This document shows, one piece after another, positions 8,817 through 18,321 of a stretch of 64,000 nt of DNA. The position numbers and the translations under genes were made by a program. The notes beneath the pieces were generated by a model. The model was not told the DNA's origin, did not search any database, and saw nothing but the letters and a program-made list of their open reading frames with translations. Every line of letters begins with the position of its first letter. Position 1 is the first letter of the stretch. Source of the stretch: CAYYMH01 sp964472785 (lineage in GTDB: Bacteria > Zhuqueibacterota > Zhuqueibacteria > Thermofontimicrobiales > Thermofontimicrobiaceae); NCBI GenBank assembly GCA_964472785.1, contig CAYYMH010000009.1, positions 51,525 through 115,524 on the forward strand. Reading direction: 5' to 3'.

Positions 8817-9716
8817 TTAAAGGAGTTTTAGTCCCAATTTTCTTGCTTGAGACAATGCACGTTCATACTCTTCGCGTTTTAAAGACCTTCCGATCAATGA
8901 CTCATGCTTTGCTCTGAAGTGAGGTGAATATTGGTTCATAACATTCACATAACAATTCGCCGATATACTGCTGTGAATAAACGTTAACGCGGCTTCAGTG
9001 CCTGCGACATCGTTTGGCATTACAAGATGGCGAATTAATAGCCCGCGGCAGGCAATCCCGTATTCATCAACCTGTAAATTACCAACCTGTCGAAACATTT
9101 CTTTTAAAATGTTTCTGACAATAGCAAAATAATCCGCTGCATTTGTATAGCGTTGGGCGTAACGGTTGTCAGCAAATTTAAAATCCGGCATGTAGATGTC
9201 AACAATTCCTCCAAGCAACATGATAATCTCTAATGATTCATATCCCCCGCAATTATAAACAATCGGAAGTTTTAGTCCCAATTCAATAGCTGCGGGCAAA
9301 GCCGCGATGATTTGTGCCGTAAAATGAGTCGGAGTGACGAGGTTGATATTATGGCAGCCAAGGTTTTGAAGATGCATCATAATTTGTGCTAATTTATTTT
9401 CTGAAATCTCATACCCTTCACCCAAATGAGAAAGTTCATAATTTTGACAAAAAGTGCACAGAAGGTTGCAATGGGTAAAGAAAATTGTACCTGAACCATT
9501 TCTTCCGACCAGTGGGCGCTCTTCTCCAAAATGGGGGAAATAGCTGGAGATTTCCAGAGAATCACCGGCTTCACAATATCCTTTTTCTCCTTTTAGACGA
9601 TTAACCCTGCATTTTCTTGGACATAGGGTGCACTCGTAAAGAATATTTTTTAATTTTTGGATACGGGTATCCAATTCACCTGATTCGTACAATTTCAGAT
9701 AAGCTGGTTCAAACAT
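8817..9716 (-). CDS. Radical SAM protein, PflX/PflA-like
   Basis: A 299-residue radical SAM enzyme. The SAM-cluster motif is CNLLCTFC with C83, C87 and C90. An N-terminal cysteine group (C29, C32, C36, C48) suggests an additional iron-sulfur site, as in the PflX-like COG1313 family. The protein resembles pyruvate formate-lyase activating enzymes, but no glycyl-radical enzyme gene is seen nearby, so its target is unknown. The ATG at 9716 follows a purine-rich GGGAATC. It is expressed separately from the membrane protein gene upstream, which ends in a hairpin terminator. Confidence 0.87.
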   Translation of the reverse strand: MFEPAYLKLYESGELDTRIQKLKNILYECTLCPRKCRVNRLKGEKGYCEAGDSLEISSYFPHFGEERPLVGRNGSGTIFFTHCNLLCTFCQNYELSHLGEGYEISENKLAQIMMHLQNLGCHNINLVTPTHFTAQIIAALPAAIELGLKLPIVYNCGGYESLEIIMLLGGIVDIYMPDFKFADNRYAQRYTNAADYFAIVRNILKEMFRQVGNLQVDEYGIACRGLLIRHLVMPNDVAGTEAALTFIHSSISANCYVNVMNQYSPHFRAKHESLIGRSLKREEYERALSQARKLGLKLL

Positions 9717-9744
9717 CTGATTCCCAATATTTACAAATTAAAGT

Positions 9745-9783
9745 AAAATACCATCCCTGCAAACAAATGAGATGGTATTTTTT
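9745..9783 (-). terminator. Rho-independent terminator after the membrane-protein gene
   Basis: The inverted repeat AAAATACCATC (9745-9755) / GATGGTATTTT (9771-9781) is followed on the minus strand by a T-rich run. It lies 31-69 bases beyond the stop of the gene ending at 9814 and in front of the radical SAM gene. Confidence 0.75.
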
Positions 9784-9813
9784 GACTCTCAAAAATATTT
9801 ATAAAACGGAAAA

Positions 9814-10992
9814 CTAATTATTTTTTTCTTTCTTCTCCTTTTCTTCCTTATCTTCGTCTTCCGTTTCCTCTTTCTTTTCCTTTTCTTCCTCCTCTTCCTC
9901 CTCTTCTTCTTCTCTATCCTTTCTTTCTAATAAATTTTCATCATCTTTTTTCTTTCTCAGTATCAGATAAGTAATCGTATTACCAACGTTAAATGAAGAA
10001 ATACCGTAAGAGACAATAAAACCACCGATGATCAAATACCAAATAGCGAAAAAGTATGCTGATACAATCTGGTATCCCGGAATCATCAACGGGTCAAATT
10101 CTCTGCTAAAATAAATGAAACCAGCAAAGTCTCCAAAAATAGACTTCATCCAAACAATGGAATGGGTCACCCAGACACTCAGCATGTACATGGCGTGTGC
10201 TGATATATTTATAAAATCAGCACCCATAGAATAGGCAAAGATACGATCGCAGACGATAAATGCTTTTTTGGAAAGATACGCTAACACCACAAATCCGAAA
10301 AGTGATAAAACTCCAGTCAATGCTTCATAAAAAATCAGTCGCCATGGCTGGCTCCATAAAATCGAAAAGGACTGAAAAACAGCTTCAAATGCATCATCAT
10401 CTGTTGTAGCGATGACTGCAGGGACCTGGAGCATGGCGACGCCCAACACCAGGACAAAAAATACAATCAGCAATGAAGCTATAAACCAAAGCGGTGTAAA
10501 CAACGTCAATCCCAGCTCACCAATATACGGAATTTTTCCAATCAATCCGACAACAAGTCCCCCAATAACAAATAACGCAATAAGGATAACGATTGCTAAA
10601 GGCGAGGCAACCACAGAGCCTGTTTTTTTTATGGAAAATCGAAAAGCTTCTTTCCATGTATAAAAGTTATTTCCCTTGGCTAACATGTAGGTTGCTCTGG
10701 AGACTGCTGTTGCAGTAACCAAATAAACGACAACCAACCAAACGACACCGACAGCAAAAATTACATAACTATACCAAGTCGCCATTTCAGGAAAGAGGCA
10801 GGGGAGTAATCCATATTTTTTCCACGCCAAACTTAATCCTAACCCGGTTACAGCAATGCTGACATACGTAAAAATTAAATACCCAACATAACCTACAAGA
10901 AGCCCGACGAACTGAATCCAGATTCTCTGCAAGCTTAAAGCCAATCTTGGTGCTTTAAAAATGTCTTGAAAACCAAAGCGCATTTGTTGCAT
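9814..10992 (-). CDS. Polytopic membrane protein with Glu/Lys-rich tail
   Basis: A 392-residue integral membrane protein with about seven to eight hydrophobic segments (roughly residues 25-55, 75-100, 125-160, 175-200, 215-240 and 300-330). The final 45 residues are a low-complexity tail of glutamate and lysine, with ten consecutive glutamates. I recognize no catalytic domain. AGGAGGT stands five bases before the ATG, a strong start. It is a single-gene unit: a hairpin terminator follows, and a 400-base AT-rich spacer precedes it. A charged cytoplasmic tail could bind metal or protein partners, but that is conjecture. Confidence 0.7.
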   Translation of the reverse strand: MQQMRFGFQDIFKAPRLALSLQRIWIQFVGLLVGYVGYLIFTYVSIAVTGLGLSLAWKKYGLLPCLFPEMATWYSYVIFAVGVVWLVVVYLVTATAVSRATYMLAKGNNFYTWKEAFRFSIKKTGSVVASPLAIVILIALFVIGGLVVGLIGKIPYIGELGLTLFTPLWFIASLLIVFFVLVLGVAMLQVPAVIATTDDDAFEAVFQSFSILWSQPWRLIFYEALTGVLSLFGFVVLAYLSKKAFIVCDRIFAYSMGADFINISAHAMYMLSVWVTHSIVWMKSIFGDFAGFIYFSREFDPLMIPGYQIVSAYFFAIWYLIIGGFIVSYGISSFNVGNTITYLILRKKKDDENLLERKDREEEEEEEEEEKEKKEETEDEDKEEKEKKEKNN

Positions 10993-11395
10993 AGTAACCT
11001 CCTTAAATATTTTAACCTTTATTAATCAAAAATGAACTGAATTATTATCATTTGTTTTATTTTAATAAATTTTGGAAAAAGTGTCAAGAGATTTTTTGCT
11101 AATTCGTCTTATTTATCTTGAAATATTCTTTTCCTTCAAAAACACAAGGGCTCAACATTATAAGTATCAATTAATTAGAACCTTATTTAAATTTTAATCA
11201 GACATTACTCAATTTTAAATTTAATTTCTTATACCTGATTATTTTTTCGTGTCTTAGATTCTTGGGGACAATCATTCATAAATTAAGAAATAAAGATCAA
11301 TAATCAAATCTTAAGTTTAATTCGCGTTTAACTAACAGAATTATAATGAATAATATCGGTGGCATTCTTTAAAAAATAACTCATAATTTAGACGG
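10993..11395. other. AT-rich intergenic spacer
   Basis: About 400 bases between the CorC-family gene and the membrane-protein gene, both on the minus strand. It is very AT-rich with many T-runs and no credible ORF. I see no strong hairpin or consensus promoter, although the membrane-protein gene needs a promoter here. Confidence 0.5.
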
Positions 11396-12697
11396 TTAAT
11401 TATTTTCCGATTTTTTTTCTTCTATCTCTTCTTCTGATTTAACAAGCAGAACCTGAACAATACGGTTTTTCTTAATTTTCTCAATCACAAACTTATAAGG
11501 ACCAAATTCAATCATTTGATCTTTTTTAGGAACCGCTCCGGTTAAATCAAAAATGAACCCCCCCAAACTTTCATAACTTTTATTATTAGGCAAGTTCAAA
11601 TTCAAATCTTCATTCAATTCGTCCAGATCAATTTTGGCATCAATCAAATAACGATTTTCATCTATTTTTCGATAAAGCGGTTTTTCCTTGTCGTATTCAT
11701 CCTGAATTTCTCCGACAATCTCCTCGATGATATCTTCCAGCGTTATCAAACCGGCGGTCCCCCCATATTCATCAACCACAATTGCCATGTGCTGCTTTTC
11801 TGCCTGAATTTCATTCAACAGTTCATCAATCCTTTTGCTCTCCGGAACGAACATGGCTGGGCGGGCTAATGAGGACAAATCGATCTTTCTATTACCATTG
11901 CTAATGAACGGAAGCAGTTCTTTGGCGTGAATAATGCCCAAAATATTATCCACCTTATCATCGTACAACGGTATTCTTGTATGCCCTTCAGTGTGAATAA
12001 TTTTGATTAGCCCATCCAGTGAGATGTTTTTTTCAGCACAGACCATATCGATTCGTGGGACCATAATTTCTTTAACAACCGTTTTGGAAAACTCAAAAAT
12101 GGAATGAATCATCTCCTTTTCATCTTCTTCCAAAGCACCACGTTCCTCACTGAATTCGATTAATGTCTTTATTTCTTCCTTTGATAATAAGTGTTTTTTT
12201 ATTCTTCTTGAAATAAGCCCCGAAATAAGAGTGGGAAAATGATCCAAAATCATGACGATTGGGAGCAACAGCACTTTCAACAAACTCATCGGGAATGAAA
12301 CAGCTGCTGCAAATTTATAAGGGTTTTTGACGGCGAAGACTTTTGGTGTTAGTTCACTAAAAATCAGCAACACCAGTGTCACAACGACGATCTCGATTAA
12401 AATTGCAAGATTATGAGAAAAGCCAAAGCGTAAACTCAAATCGTTTGTCAATAAGGCAGCAATACTGGCAGCGGCAACATTAACGATTGTATTCCCAACC
12501 AGTATTGTTATGAGTAAGTGGCTGGGATTAATCAGCAACGCTACAACACGTCTTGCCGCCTTGGATTTGCTTTCCCTCAAACGGTCAACCATTTCCCTTG
12601 AAAGAGAAAAAAAAGCCGCTTCTGAACCTGAAAAAAAACCTGACAAAATAATGAGTAATACAAACAACAAAATTCTTAAAGAGAATTCACTTTCCAA
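11396..12697 (-). CDS. CNNM/CorC-HlyC family protein (DUF21 and CBS domains)
   Basis: A 433-residue membrane protein. An N-terminal DUF21 transmembrane domain (about residues 1-185) is followed by a CBS pair (about 205-330) and a CorC/HlyC C-terminal domain (about 345-425). Family members are linked to Mg2+ or Co2+ transport; older 'hemolysin' labels are misleading. Start is TTG (codons LESEF) with GGAGGT ten bases upstream; no ATG occurs before residue 36. It follows ybeY by 20 bases in the phoH-pgpH-ybeY operon, an arrangement common in many bacteria. Confidence 0.88.
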   Translation of the reverse strand: MESEFSLRILLFVLLIILSGFFSGSEAAFFSLSREMVDRLRESKSKAARRVVALLINPSHLLITILVGNTIVNVAAASIAALLTNDLSLRFGFSHNLAILIEIVVVTLVLLIFSELTPKVFAVKNPYKFAAAVSFPMSLLKVLLLPIVMILDHFPTLISGLISRRIKKHLLSKEEIKTLIEFSEERGALEEDEKEMIHSIFEFSKTVVKEIMVPRIDMVCAEKNISLDGLIKIIHTEGHTRIPLYDDKVDNILGIIHAKELLPFISNGNRKIDLSSLARPAMFVPESKRIDELLNEIQAEKQHMAIVVDEYGGTAGLITLEDIIEEIVGEIQDEYDKEKPLYRKIDENRYLIDAKIDLDELNEDLNLNLPNNKSYESLGGFIFDLTGAVPKKDQMIEFGPYKFVIEKIKKNRIVQVLLVKSEEEIEEKKSENN

Positions 12698-12717
12698 TAA
12701 AGAACAACCTCCTTTGA

Positions 12718-13173
12718 TCAGTTACATTTGTTCTGAAATCCGTTTTGCACGAGAGACAAATAATGATCCTCCTTCTCTCTCATCCTGAGCAGATCCTTTT
12801 CTAACTTGTCATCGTAGCCGATTAAATGAAGTACACCATGAATGACAATTCTAAACAATTCACTTTCAAAACTAACGTTGTAATCAACTGCCTGTCTTTC
12901 AATTTGATTGAGATTCGCATAAATTTCACCTTCGATCAGACCTGCTTTATCATTTTTCTCTATTTCAAAACTTAGGACGTCTGTTGTATCATCTTTATTT
13001 AAAAATTTTTTATTCAAATTGATGATTGTATCATCCTCTGTCAATACAACACTTATCCGCGCCTTGCGTAATTTTTCATTTGCAAGTACGGTTTCAACAC
13101 TTTTTTTTAAACGTATCGCGTTTATTTCATAATGATCCAGCGTATTGTTAATTAGTATTTCAAAGCTCGACAT
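12718..13173 (-). CDS. ybeY: Endoribonuclease YbeY (16S rRNA maturation)
   Basis: A 151-residue YbeY/UPF0054 protein, a metal-dependent endonuclease in 16S rRNA 3'-end maturation and ribosome quality control. The metal motif HGVLHLIGYDD is at residues 112-122. H112 and H116 are conserved, but the usual third histidine is aspartate (D122), as I recall for some FCB homologues, so metal binding is probably kept. The gene overlaps the end of pgpH by 14 bases, indicating translational coupling. AAGGA lies before the ATG. Confidence 0.92.
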   Translation of the reverse strand: MSSFEILINNTLDHYEINAIRLKKSVETVLANEKLRKARISVVLTEDDTIINLNKKFLNKDDTTDVLSFEIEKNDKAGLIEGEIYANLNQIERQAVDYNVSFESELFRIVIHGVLHLIGYDDKLEKDLLRMREKEDHYLSLVQNGFQNKCN

Positions 13174-15448
13174 TTTTTTCCTTACCCTTTAGTTCCTTAC
13201 CGGGTTTCAGCTTCTCATCCTGATCCGGATACTCAATTCGATTGTGAAGTGTCGCTAAAAGCACCTGTTCGAAACTTTCAATAATATGAGTCAAATCTCG
13301 AAGTGTGAGCGGACTCCTATCCAACTCAGACGATTTAAATCGTTCCAGAACAATCGATGTAACCAATCCTTTAATCCGACTTGCAGAGGGCTCCTTCAAT
13401 GTCCTGGCCGCAGCTTCAATAGCATCGGACAACATTACAATGCCTGTTTCCTTGGTGCTTGGTTTGGGTCCCGGATACCGGAAACTAGATTCATCCACAT
13501 TTTCTTTTCTGCCTTTTTCAATCGCTTTTTGATGAAAAAATGTCATCATATTAGTTCCATGATGTTCAGCGATAAAATCCCTGATTTCTTTCGGTAATTT
13601 GTATTTTTTCGCCAAATCCAATCCACGCTTGACATGATTGATCAAAATCAGGCAACTCATAGTAGGGGAGAGCTTTTCATGGGGATTTCGACTTTTGGAT
13701 TGATTTTCGATGAAATACTCCGGCTTTTCGATTTTACCAATATCATGATAGTATGAACCCACCCTCGCCAGCAGGGCATTTGCGCCGATGCTTTCGGCAG
13801 CAGCTTCTGCAAAATTTCCGACCATCAAGCTATGGTGATACGTACCTGGCGCTTCGAATGACAATTTTTTAAGAATTGGCTGGTTTAAGTCTGATAGTTC
13901 TAATAGCCGCATATCCGTCACAATATCAAAAACATTTTCGAAAATAGCCTGCAATCCATAGCAGAAAAGGGGTGTTAGAAACCCATTAATTAAACCAAAA
14001 AACCAATATCTCAAAATTTGTTTAAAAGTTGTGTAATGAAGCACCTCAAACACTGTGATTGACAGAATATATGCACCGACAATCATGGCGATAGAATATA
14101 CCAGCCAACCTCTCGTTTTAACGCGCCACACAGATATAACAGAAACAGTTCCAACAAAAATCGAAATCGCGGTGATATTAAATTCATTTCCTCTGAGACC
14201 GCCAATTAACAAAGAAATAACAACCGTTCCAACAATTGCAGTAGTTGTATCAAAGAATATTGCAATTAACATTGATCCGATCGCAATCGGAATTAAGTAA
14301 GGGGAAAGCCCGAACACATTCACAATATAAGCAAAAAAGCTAACAATTAAAACGATCAATCCCAGCAATAAAATTCGTTTCAGATCTTTGAGAATTTCGG
14401 GACGGCTAAAAACGAGGTAAGTTACAAATACCGAAATTATCAAACCGATCAATAGAAATTTACTCAGAAATCGGAAGATAACAATAAAGATACTTTTCTC
14501 TGATTCCCGCTCCGCCATTTCAATTGCGAGAGAATTTAATTTGGCAATATGATCTTTGGTAACACGTTCGTAACGGTCGATGATGCGCTCATTCGCCAAC
14601 ACCGTCCCTTTGGCAAGCGGGACATTTTTCTTCACTTCCCTGATTCTTTTTTGGGTTTCATTCTTATCATAAATGATGTTCGGTTTCAACAATACTTTTA
14701 AAATCTCATAACCAGCCTTTACTCTGAGATCATCACTCACAAAGTTATTTCTTAATTTATTCACCAGTACATTGTCTAATTCATTTTCATCATAAAACTC
14801 GGTAACTTCATCAACGATTTCTTCTACTTCAGACATGATCAGTATTTTGTTATCAACAGTTTGGATTTCGTTCTTTTTTGCATTCAACATCCCAACTGAA
14901 CAAATATCTCTGGCAAGACGAATCAAATTATCTTCAAAGCTCTGCAATGTCTGATTATTTAATTCGGTTATTAAATGAAGAATAATCTCATCCGAGCTGC
15001 TGATACGGTACTGTTTCAGCAAATCTGTAATCCTTTTCGCGATCTGGCTCTTCTCTGAATTTTCATTATCAATTGCAATCAGCGAGTCAAAAAATGTTTC
15101 GATTCGCTTAACCTGCTCCGCGCAAATCCCATTATTTCTCTGAAAAATTGGCAATACAGATTCTTCAGCTTTTCGAAGATCGTTCTTATATTCATCGTCG
15201 GACTTATTAATGGCAAATGTGAATGGGGCAATTATTTCCTCCCCAATATAAACTTCTCCTTCTTGTAGATCCGTATATTTATAGGATCGCCCTTTTGGCA
15301 ACATCAAAGAGACAAGAACGACCACCAGCACAAAAATCGCCACGGACAGAGTCCGATAGTCGAGGTATTTTTGAGCGGTTCCGTTTTTTCCATTTTTTTT
15401 CGACTCTTTATATATTAATTTTTGCAATTTTTTCTTAAAATAATTCAC
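13160..15448 (-). CDS. pgpH: 7TM-HD family phosphohydrolase (PgpH-like cyclic-di-AMP phosphodiesterase)
   Basis: A 762-residue protein: a short cytoplasmic start, one membrane segment (about 25-45), a large periplasmic 7TMR-HDED domain (to about 310), seven further membrane segments (about 315-510) and a cytosolic HD domain. The metal-binding motifs are HHSLMVGN (about 535) and YYHDIGK (about 565). Characterized members hydrolyse c-di-AMP. Start is GTG with AGGAG eight bases upstream. The conserved phoH-pgpH-ybeY order supports the call. No diadenylate cyclase gene is in this window, so the nucleotide is inferred from the family. Confidence 0.9.
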   Translation of the reverse strand: MNYFKKKLQKLIYKESKKNGKNGTAQKYLDYRTLSVAIFVLVVVLVSLMLPKGRSYKYTDLQEGEVYIGEEIIAPFTFAINKSDDEYKNDLRKAEESVLPIFQRNNGICAEQVKRIETFFDSLIAIDNENSEKSQIAKRITDLLKQYRISSSDEIILHLITELNNQTLQSFEDNLIRLARDICSVGMLNAKKNEIQTVDNKILIMSEVEEIVDEVTEFYDENELDNVLVNKLRNNFVSDDLRVKAGYEILKVLLKPNIIYDKNETQKRIREVKKNVPLAKGTVLANERIIDRYERVTKDHIAKLNSLAIEMAERESEKSIFIVIFRFLSKFLLIGLIISVFVTYLVFSRPEILKDLKRILLLGLIVLIVSFFAYIVNVFGLSPYLIPIAIGSMLIAIFFDTTTAIVGTVVISLLIGGLRGNEFNITAISIFVGTVSVISVWRVKTRGWLVYSIAMIVGAYILSITVFEVLHYTTFKQILRYWFFGLINGFLTPLFCYGLQAIFENVFDIVTDMRLLELSDLNQPILKKLSFEAPGTYHHSLMVGNFAEAAAESIGANALLARVGSYYHDIGKIEKPEYFIENQSKSRNPHEKLSPTMSCLILINHVKRGLDLAKKYKLPKEIRDFIAEHHGTNMMTFFHQKAIEKGRKENVDESSFRYPGPKPSTKETGIVMLSDAIEAAARTLKEPSASRIKGLVTSIVLERFKSSELDRSPLTLRDLTHIIESFEQVLLATLHNRIEYPDQDEKLKPGKELKGKEKNVEL

Positions 15449-15499
15449 AAAAAAAACTCCTGTTAATTTATCCTTTCAACCGATATTTCACGACAACCA

Positions 15500-16489
15500 T
15501 TACTGATTAGTTTCCTTTTTATTATTCTGTTCTAACTGATCATACTTTTCATAAGCGCTGATAATCTGTTTCACCAATCGGTGCCGAACAACATCGGTTT
15601 TTTTTAGATATACAAAATCTATTCCATCGATGTTATTTAAAATATTTTGAATTTGTATTAAACCCGATTGTGTTTTAAACGGTAAATCTATCTGCGTTAT
15701 ATCTCCGGTAATAATTGCCTTTGAATTAATCCCTAATCGGGTCAGAAACATTTTCATTTGATTCGGATTTGTATTTTGAGCTTCGTCGAGGATCACAAAC
15801 GCGTTGTTTAATGTACGCCCCCGCATGTATGCCAACGGTACAATTTCGATTATTCCGTTTTCCATATATTTTTTCAGTTTTGACGGAATAACCATATCGA
15901 ATAACGCATCGTACAACGGCTTAAGATAAGGATCAACCTTCTCTCTTAAATCGCCGGGCAAAAACCCTAAACTTTCGCCGGCTTCAACTGCTGGGCGGGC
16001 AAGTACTAATTTATCCACTAATTTATCGCGAAGATGGGACAAAGCAATGGCAACTGCCAAATAAGTTTTACCGGTTCCTGCCGGTCCAACAACAAATACA
16101 ATATCGTTATCCTGGGTTGCCTGATAAAATCTTTTTTGTCCGGAAGTTTTGGGTTTAATGCTGCCGTCTTTGGTATATATAATCGCTGCTCCGTCATTAT
16201 CAGATCGTCCTTTGATTACCCCTGTCTTTAAAACTTCCGCTATTGTAACAATATCATTTTCTGATATCTGATCATTTTTTTCCAAAATTGTAAACAGCTC
16301 TTCGAACAAACGCTCTATCAATGCAACTTCAGTTTCATCTCCAATAAGTATTAGCTCGCCGCCCCGTACCACGATTTTGGCGTCAAAATGTTCCTGAATT
16401 TTTTTTAAATTACTGTCATTATAACCCAGTAAATCTAATTGGTTGATGTCATGCAGTGGTATCTTTTTTTTAATTTCGCTGTTGTTCAT
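15500..16489 (-). CDS. PhoH family ATPase (YbeZ-like)
   Basis: A 329-residue PhoH-like protein. Walker A GPAGTGKT is at residues 135-142, Walker B is in FVILDEAQN, and a short N-terminal KH-like region precedes the ATPase domain. YbeZ-type proteins act with YbeY in RNA metabolism. It is the first gene of the operon phoH-pgpH-ybeY-CorC, with a consensus-like promoter just upstream at 16535-16563. No odd features. Confidence 0.92.
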   Translation of the reverse strand: MNNSEIKKKIPLHDINQLDLLGYNDSNLKKIQEHFDAKIVVRGGELILIGDETEVALIERLFEELFTILEKNDQISENDIVTIAEVLKTGVIKGRSDNDGAAIIYTKDGSIKPKTSGQKRFYQATQDNDIVFVVGPAGTGKTYLAVAIALSHLRDKLVDKLVLARPAVEAGESLGFLPGDLREKVDPYLKPLYDALFDMVIPSKLKKYMENGIIEIVPLAYMRGRTLNNAFVILDEAQNTNPNQMKMFLTRLGINSKAIITGDITQIDLPFKTQSGLIQIQNILNNIDGIDFVYLKKTDVVRHRLVKQIISAYEKYDQLEQNNKKETNQ

Positions 16490-16534
16490 ATTTGAGACTT
16501 ATATTCACCTTTAAATTAATTATTGATTAGCACT

Positions 16535-16563
16535 ATAATACGTTATTATTTTATAAAATTCAA
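16535..16563 (-). promoter_or_regulatory. Predicted sigma-70-type promoter of the phoH operon
   Basis: On the minus strand, TTGAAT (-35) and TATTAT (-10) are separated by exactly 17 bases. The -10 ends about 46 bases upstream of the phoH ATG. This is inferred from consensus match only. Confidence 0.5.
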
Positions 16564-16766
16564 CAAAAAAATTTATGGATTGCCTTTAACCTGAATTATT
16601 TATAAATGATTGCCATCCGCCGTCTGGCGGAATCCACAACACGAAAAAATAAAAATTTATAAGAAATTGAATTTTAAACTCATTTTTGTCGGATTAAAAT
16701 ATGAATAAATTTCTAATTAATTAATTTTTAAATCTTTGAGGCAAAAATAAATTTCAAGTTAAATAC

Positions 16767-16812
16767 AAAAAAAGCTCTTAGTTGGAAATAAAACTCCACT
16801 AAGAGCTTTTTT
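16767..16812 (-). terminator. Rho-independent terminator after the LysM protein gene
   Basis: Strong inverted repeat AAAAAAAGCTCTTAGT (16767-16782) / ACTAAGAGCTTTTTT (16798-16812). The stem of about 14 bp is flanked by A-runs and T-runs, so it could work in both directions. It lies about 70 bases beyond the stop at 16884. Confidence 0.85.
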
Positions 16813-16883
16813 AAGATTTTATTGCTGATTAAGCTTAATGATTATCTAATTACTTCTAAATAAATCCGCTATCGTTAAGCTTA

Positions 16884-17738
16884 TTATTCAGGAATAATTA
16901 ATACCTGATGCGGATAAATTAAGTTCTTATCCTCAATCACGGTATTATTGGCTTCGAAGATTTGGGTCCATTTTGTCGGATCATTGAAAATATCTTCTTT
17001 ACCGGCAATTTTTGCCAAATAATCACCTTTAACCACCAGGTATTCATTTGGTCCTGCGCTTCTCTGAATTTTGAAAATCTGTTCCGGATAGATCATGTCC
17101 GGATCTTTTATCTGATCTCGGTTATAAGTATAGATACGGATCCACTGGTACGGATCATCATAAATATCTTCTTTACCCGAGATTTTCCAGAGATAATCTC
17201 CCTTCATCACTGTGTATTCATCATATACAGCTTCGGGCAAGCTCGCGCGTAACTGTGAAATTTTACCTTCGATCACAGCGACTTTATCCTGGACATCGCT
17301 TAAAAGCGCTACATTGTTTTGACCCATTTCCTGAAGTGACGCTTCCAGGTCGTCAATTTCATTTCTTCTTTGAAACAGTTCTTCCGGTGTAAGGCCTGCC
17401 AAAGCATCAACCTGTGATTCCAAATCGCTTAATTTAGTGTTAAATTCGTCAACACCATCAGCATCGGTGCCTAACAAGGTATATATTTCTTCCCATTCAG
17501 CAACGATTGCATCATCGGTTTCGATCAGTTGCGTTTTGAGTGCTTCGATTTCTTCGTTGAGTTTGGCAATTTCCGCGTTGGCATCCGCTTCCCGTTTTTT
17601 CAAATCTGCCATTTCAGCATTGTACTTGTCCATTGTCCATTCTTTAATATCAGCTTGTGCAAAAACAGACAATGAAAATGACAACGTTAAAGCGACAATC
17701 AAAGCGAAAACGGATGCGAGTTTGATTATATTTCTCAT
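16884..17738 (-). CDS. Exported coiled-coil protein with two LysM domains
   Basis: A 284-residue protein with a signal peptide (about 1-28, cleavage after VFAQA). A long heptad-rich coiled coil follows (about 38-165), then two LysM-type motifs at about 176-222 and 233-282. Both repeats begin with the YxVxKGDYL pattern and end with YPxQxxxI. LysM binds peptidoglycan glycans, so the protein is probably a periplasmic linker between cell wall and another envelope part. GGAGG lies nine bases before the ATG. It follows a small coiled-coil lipoprotein gene by 39 bases; the two may form one complex. Exact role unknown. Confidence 0.85.
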   Translation of the reverse strand: MRNIIKLASVFALIVALTLSFSLSVFAQADIKEWTMDKYNAEMADLKKREADANAEIAKLNEEIEALKTQLIETDDAIVAEWEEIYTLLGTDADGVDEFNTKLSDLESQVDALAGLTPEELFQRRNEIDDLEASLQEMGQNNVALLSDVQDKVAVIEGKISQLRASLPEAVYDEYTVMKGDYLWKISGKEDIYDDPYQWIRIYTYNRDQIKDPDMIYPEQIFKIQRSAGPNEYLVVKGDYLAKIAGKEDIFNDPTKWTQIFEANNTVIEDKNLIYPHQVLIIPE

Positions 17739-17777
17739 TTTAGTATTTCCTCCAAAATAATGTGTTTTTAATCAAAA

Positions 17778-18050
17778 TTACTTCTCGCTTAATTTCTGTT
17801 TGATCATTTCTTTTTCGCTCTTAACATTGTCAAGCTTTTGTTGCTTTTCAGCCAATTGTTTTTCGAGATCAGCCTTTTCTTGCTTTTTCTCCTGTAACAG
17901 ATCTTCTGCAGCATTGGTTGCCTTTACTTGCTCATTGTAAGCGGTAATCTGTTTATCATTTGGGTGACGCGTACATCCAACAAAAGCTAATGATAAAATA
18001 AAAAGCACTACAGAAACAATGAGTATTGAGTTTCTCAGCATTTTCGTCAT
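17778..18050 (-). CDS. Small coiled-coil lipoprotein
   Basis: A 90-residue lipoprotein precursor. The hydrophobic signal ends in a lipobox-like LAFVGC with C26, followed by one long heptad-repeat helix (about 38-90). It recalls Lpp-like or spacer lipoproteins in design, though not in sequence. GGAGGT lies nine bases before the ATG. The LysM coiled-coil gene follows, suggesting an outer membrane-peptidoglycan tether pair. Confidence 0.7.
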   Translation of the reverse strand: MTKMLRNSILIVSVVLFILSLAFVGCTRHPNDKQITAYNEQVKATNAAEDLLQEKKQEKADLEKQLAEKQQKLDNVKSEKEMIKQKLSEK

Positions 18051-18321
18051 TCGGCTAACACCTCCTTCCGGGTAATAGTTTACAATTATTGAATTAAATC
18101 AAAAAAATTTAGAAAACACATTTCTATTAATTGGGCATAACTATATAATTATTTTGTTGGTTAGCGCCAATGTTTAGATATTTTAACATTATAAGTCGTT
18201 TAATAATAACAAAAAAATACTTAATTGTCAAGAAAAAAATTAAATATAGCCTAATTTTTTGATAAAGAGTTCATCATACCAGGAAAACGTGTTCCCCTGT
18301 CAAAACGTATTTTGTGAAAGT

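Larger units (their letters stand above)
16490..16883. other. Intergenic region with promoter, palindrome and terminator
   Basis: A 394-base gap between phoH and the LysM gene. It contains the phoH promoter, a perfect short palindrome TCCGCCgtctGGCGGA at 16616-16631 that resembles a dispersed repeat (a related CCGCCGTCTGGCC occurs near 44468), and the terminator of the LysM gene. No gene is visible. Confidence 0.6.
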
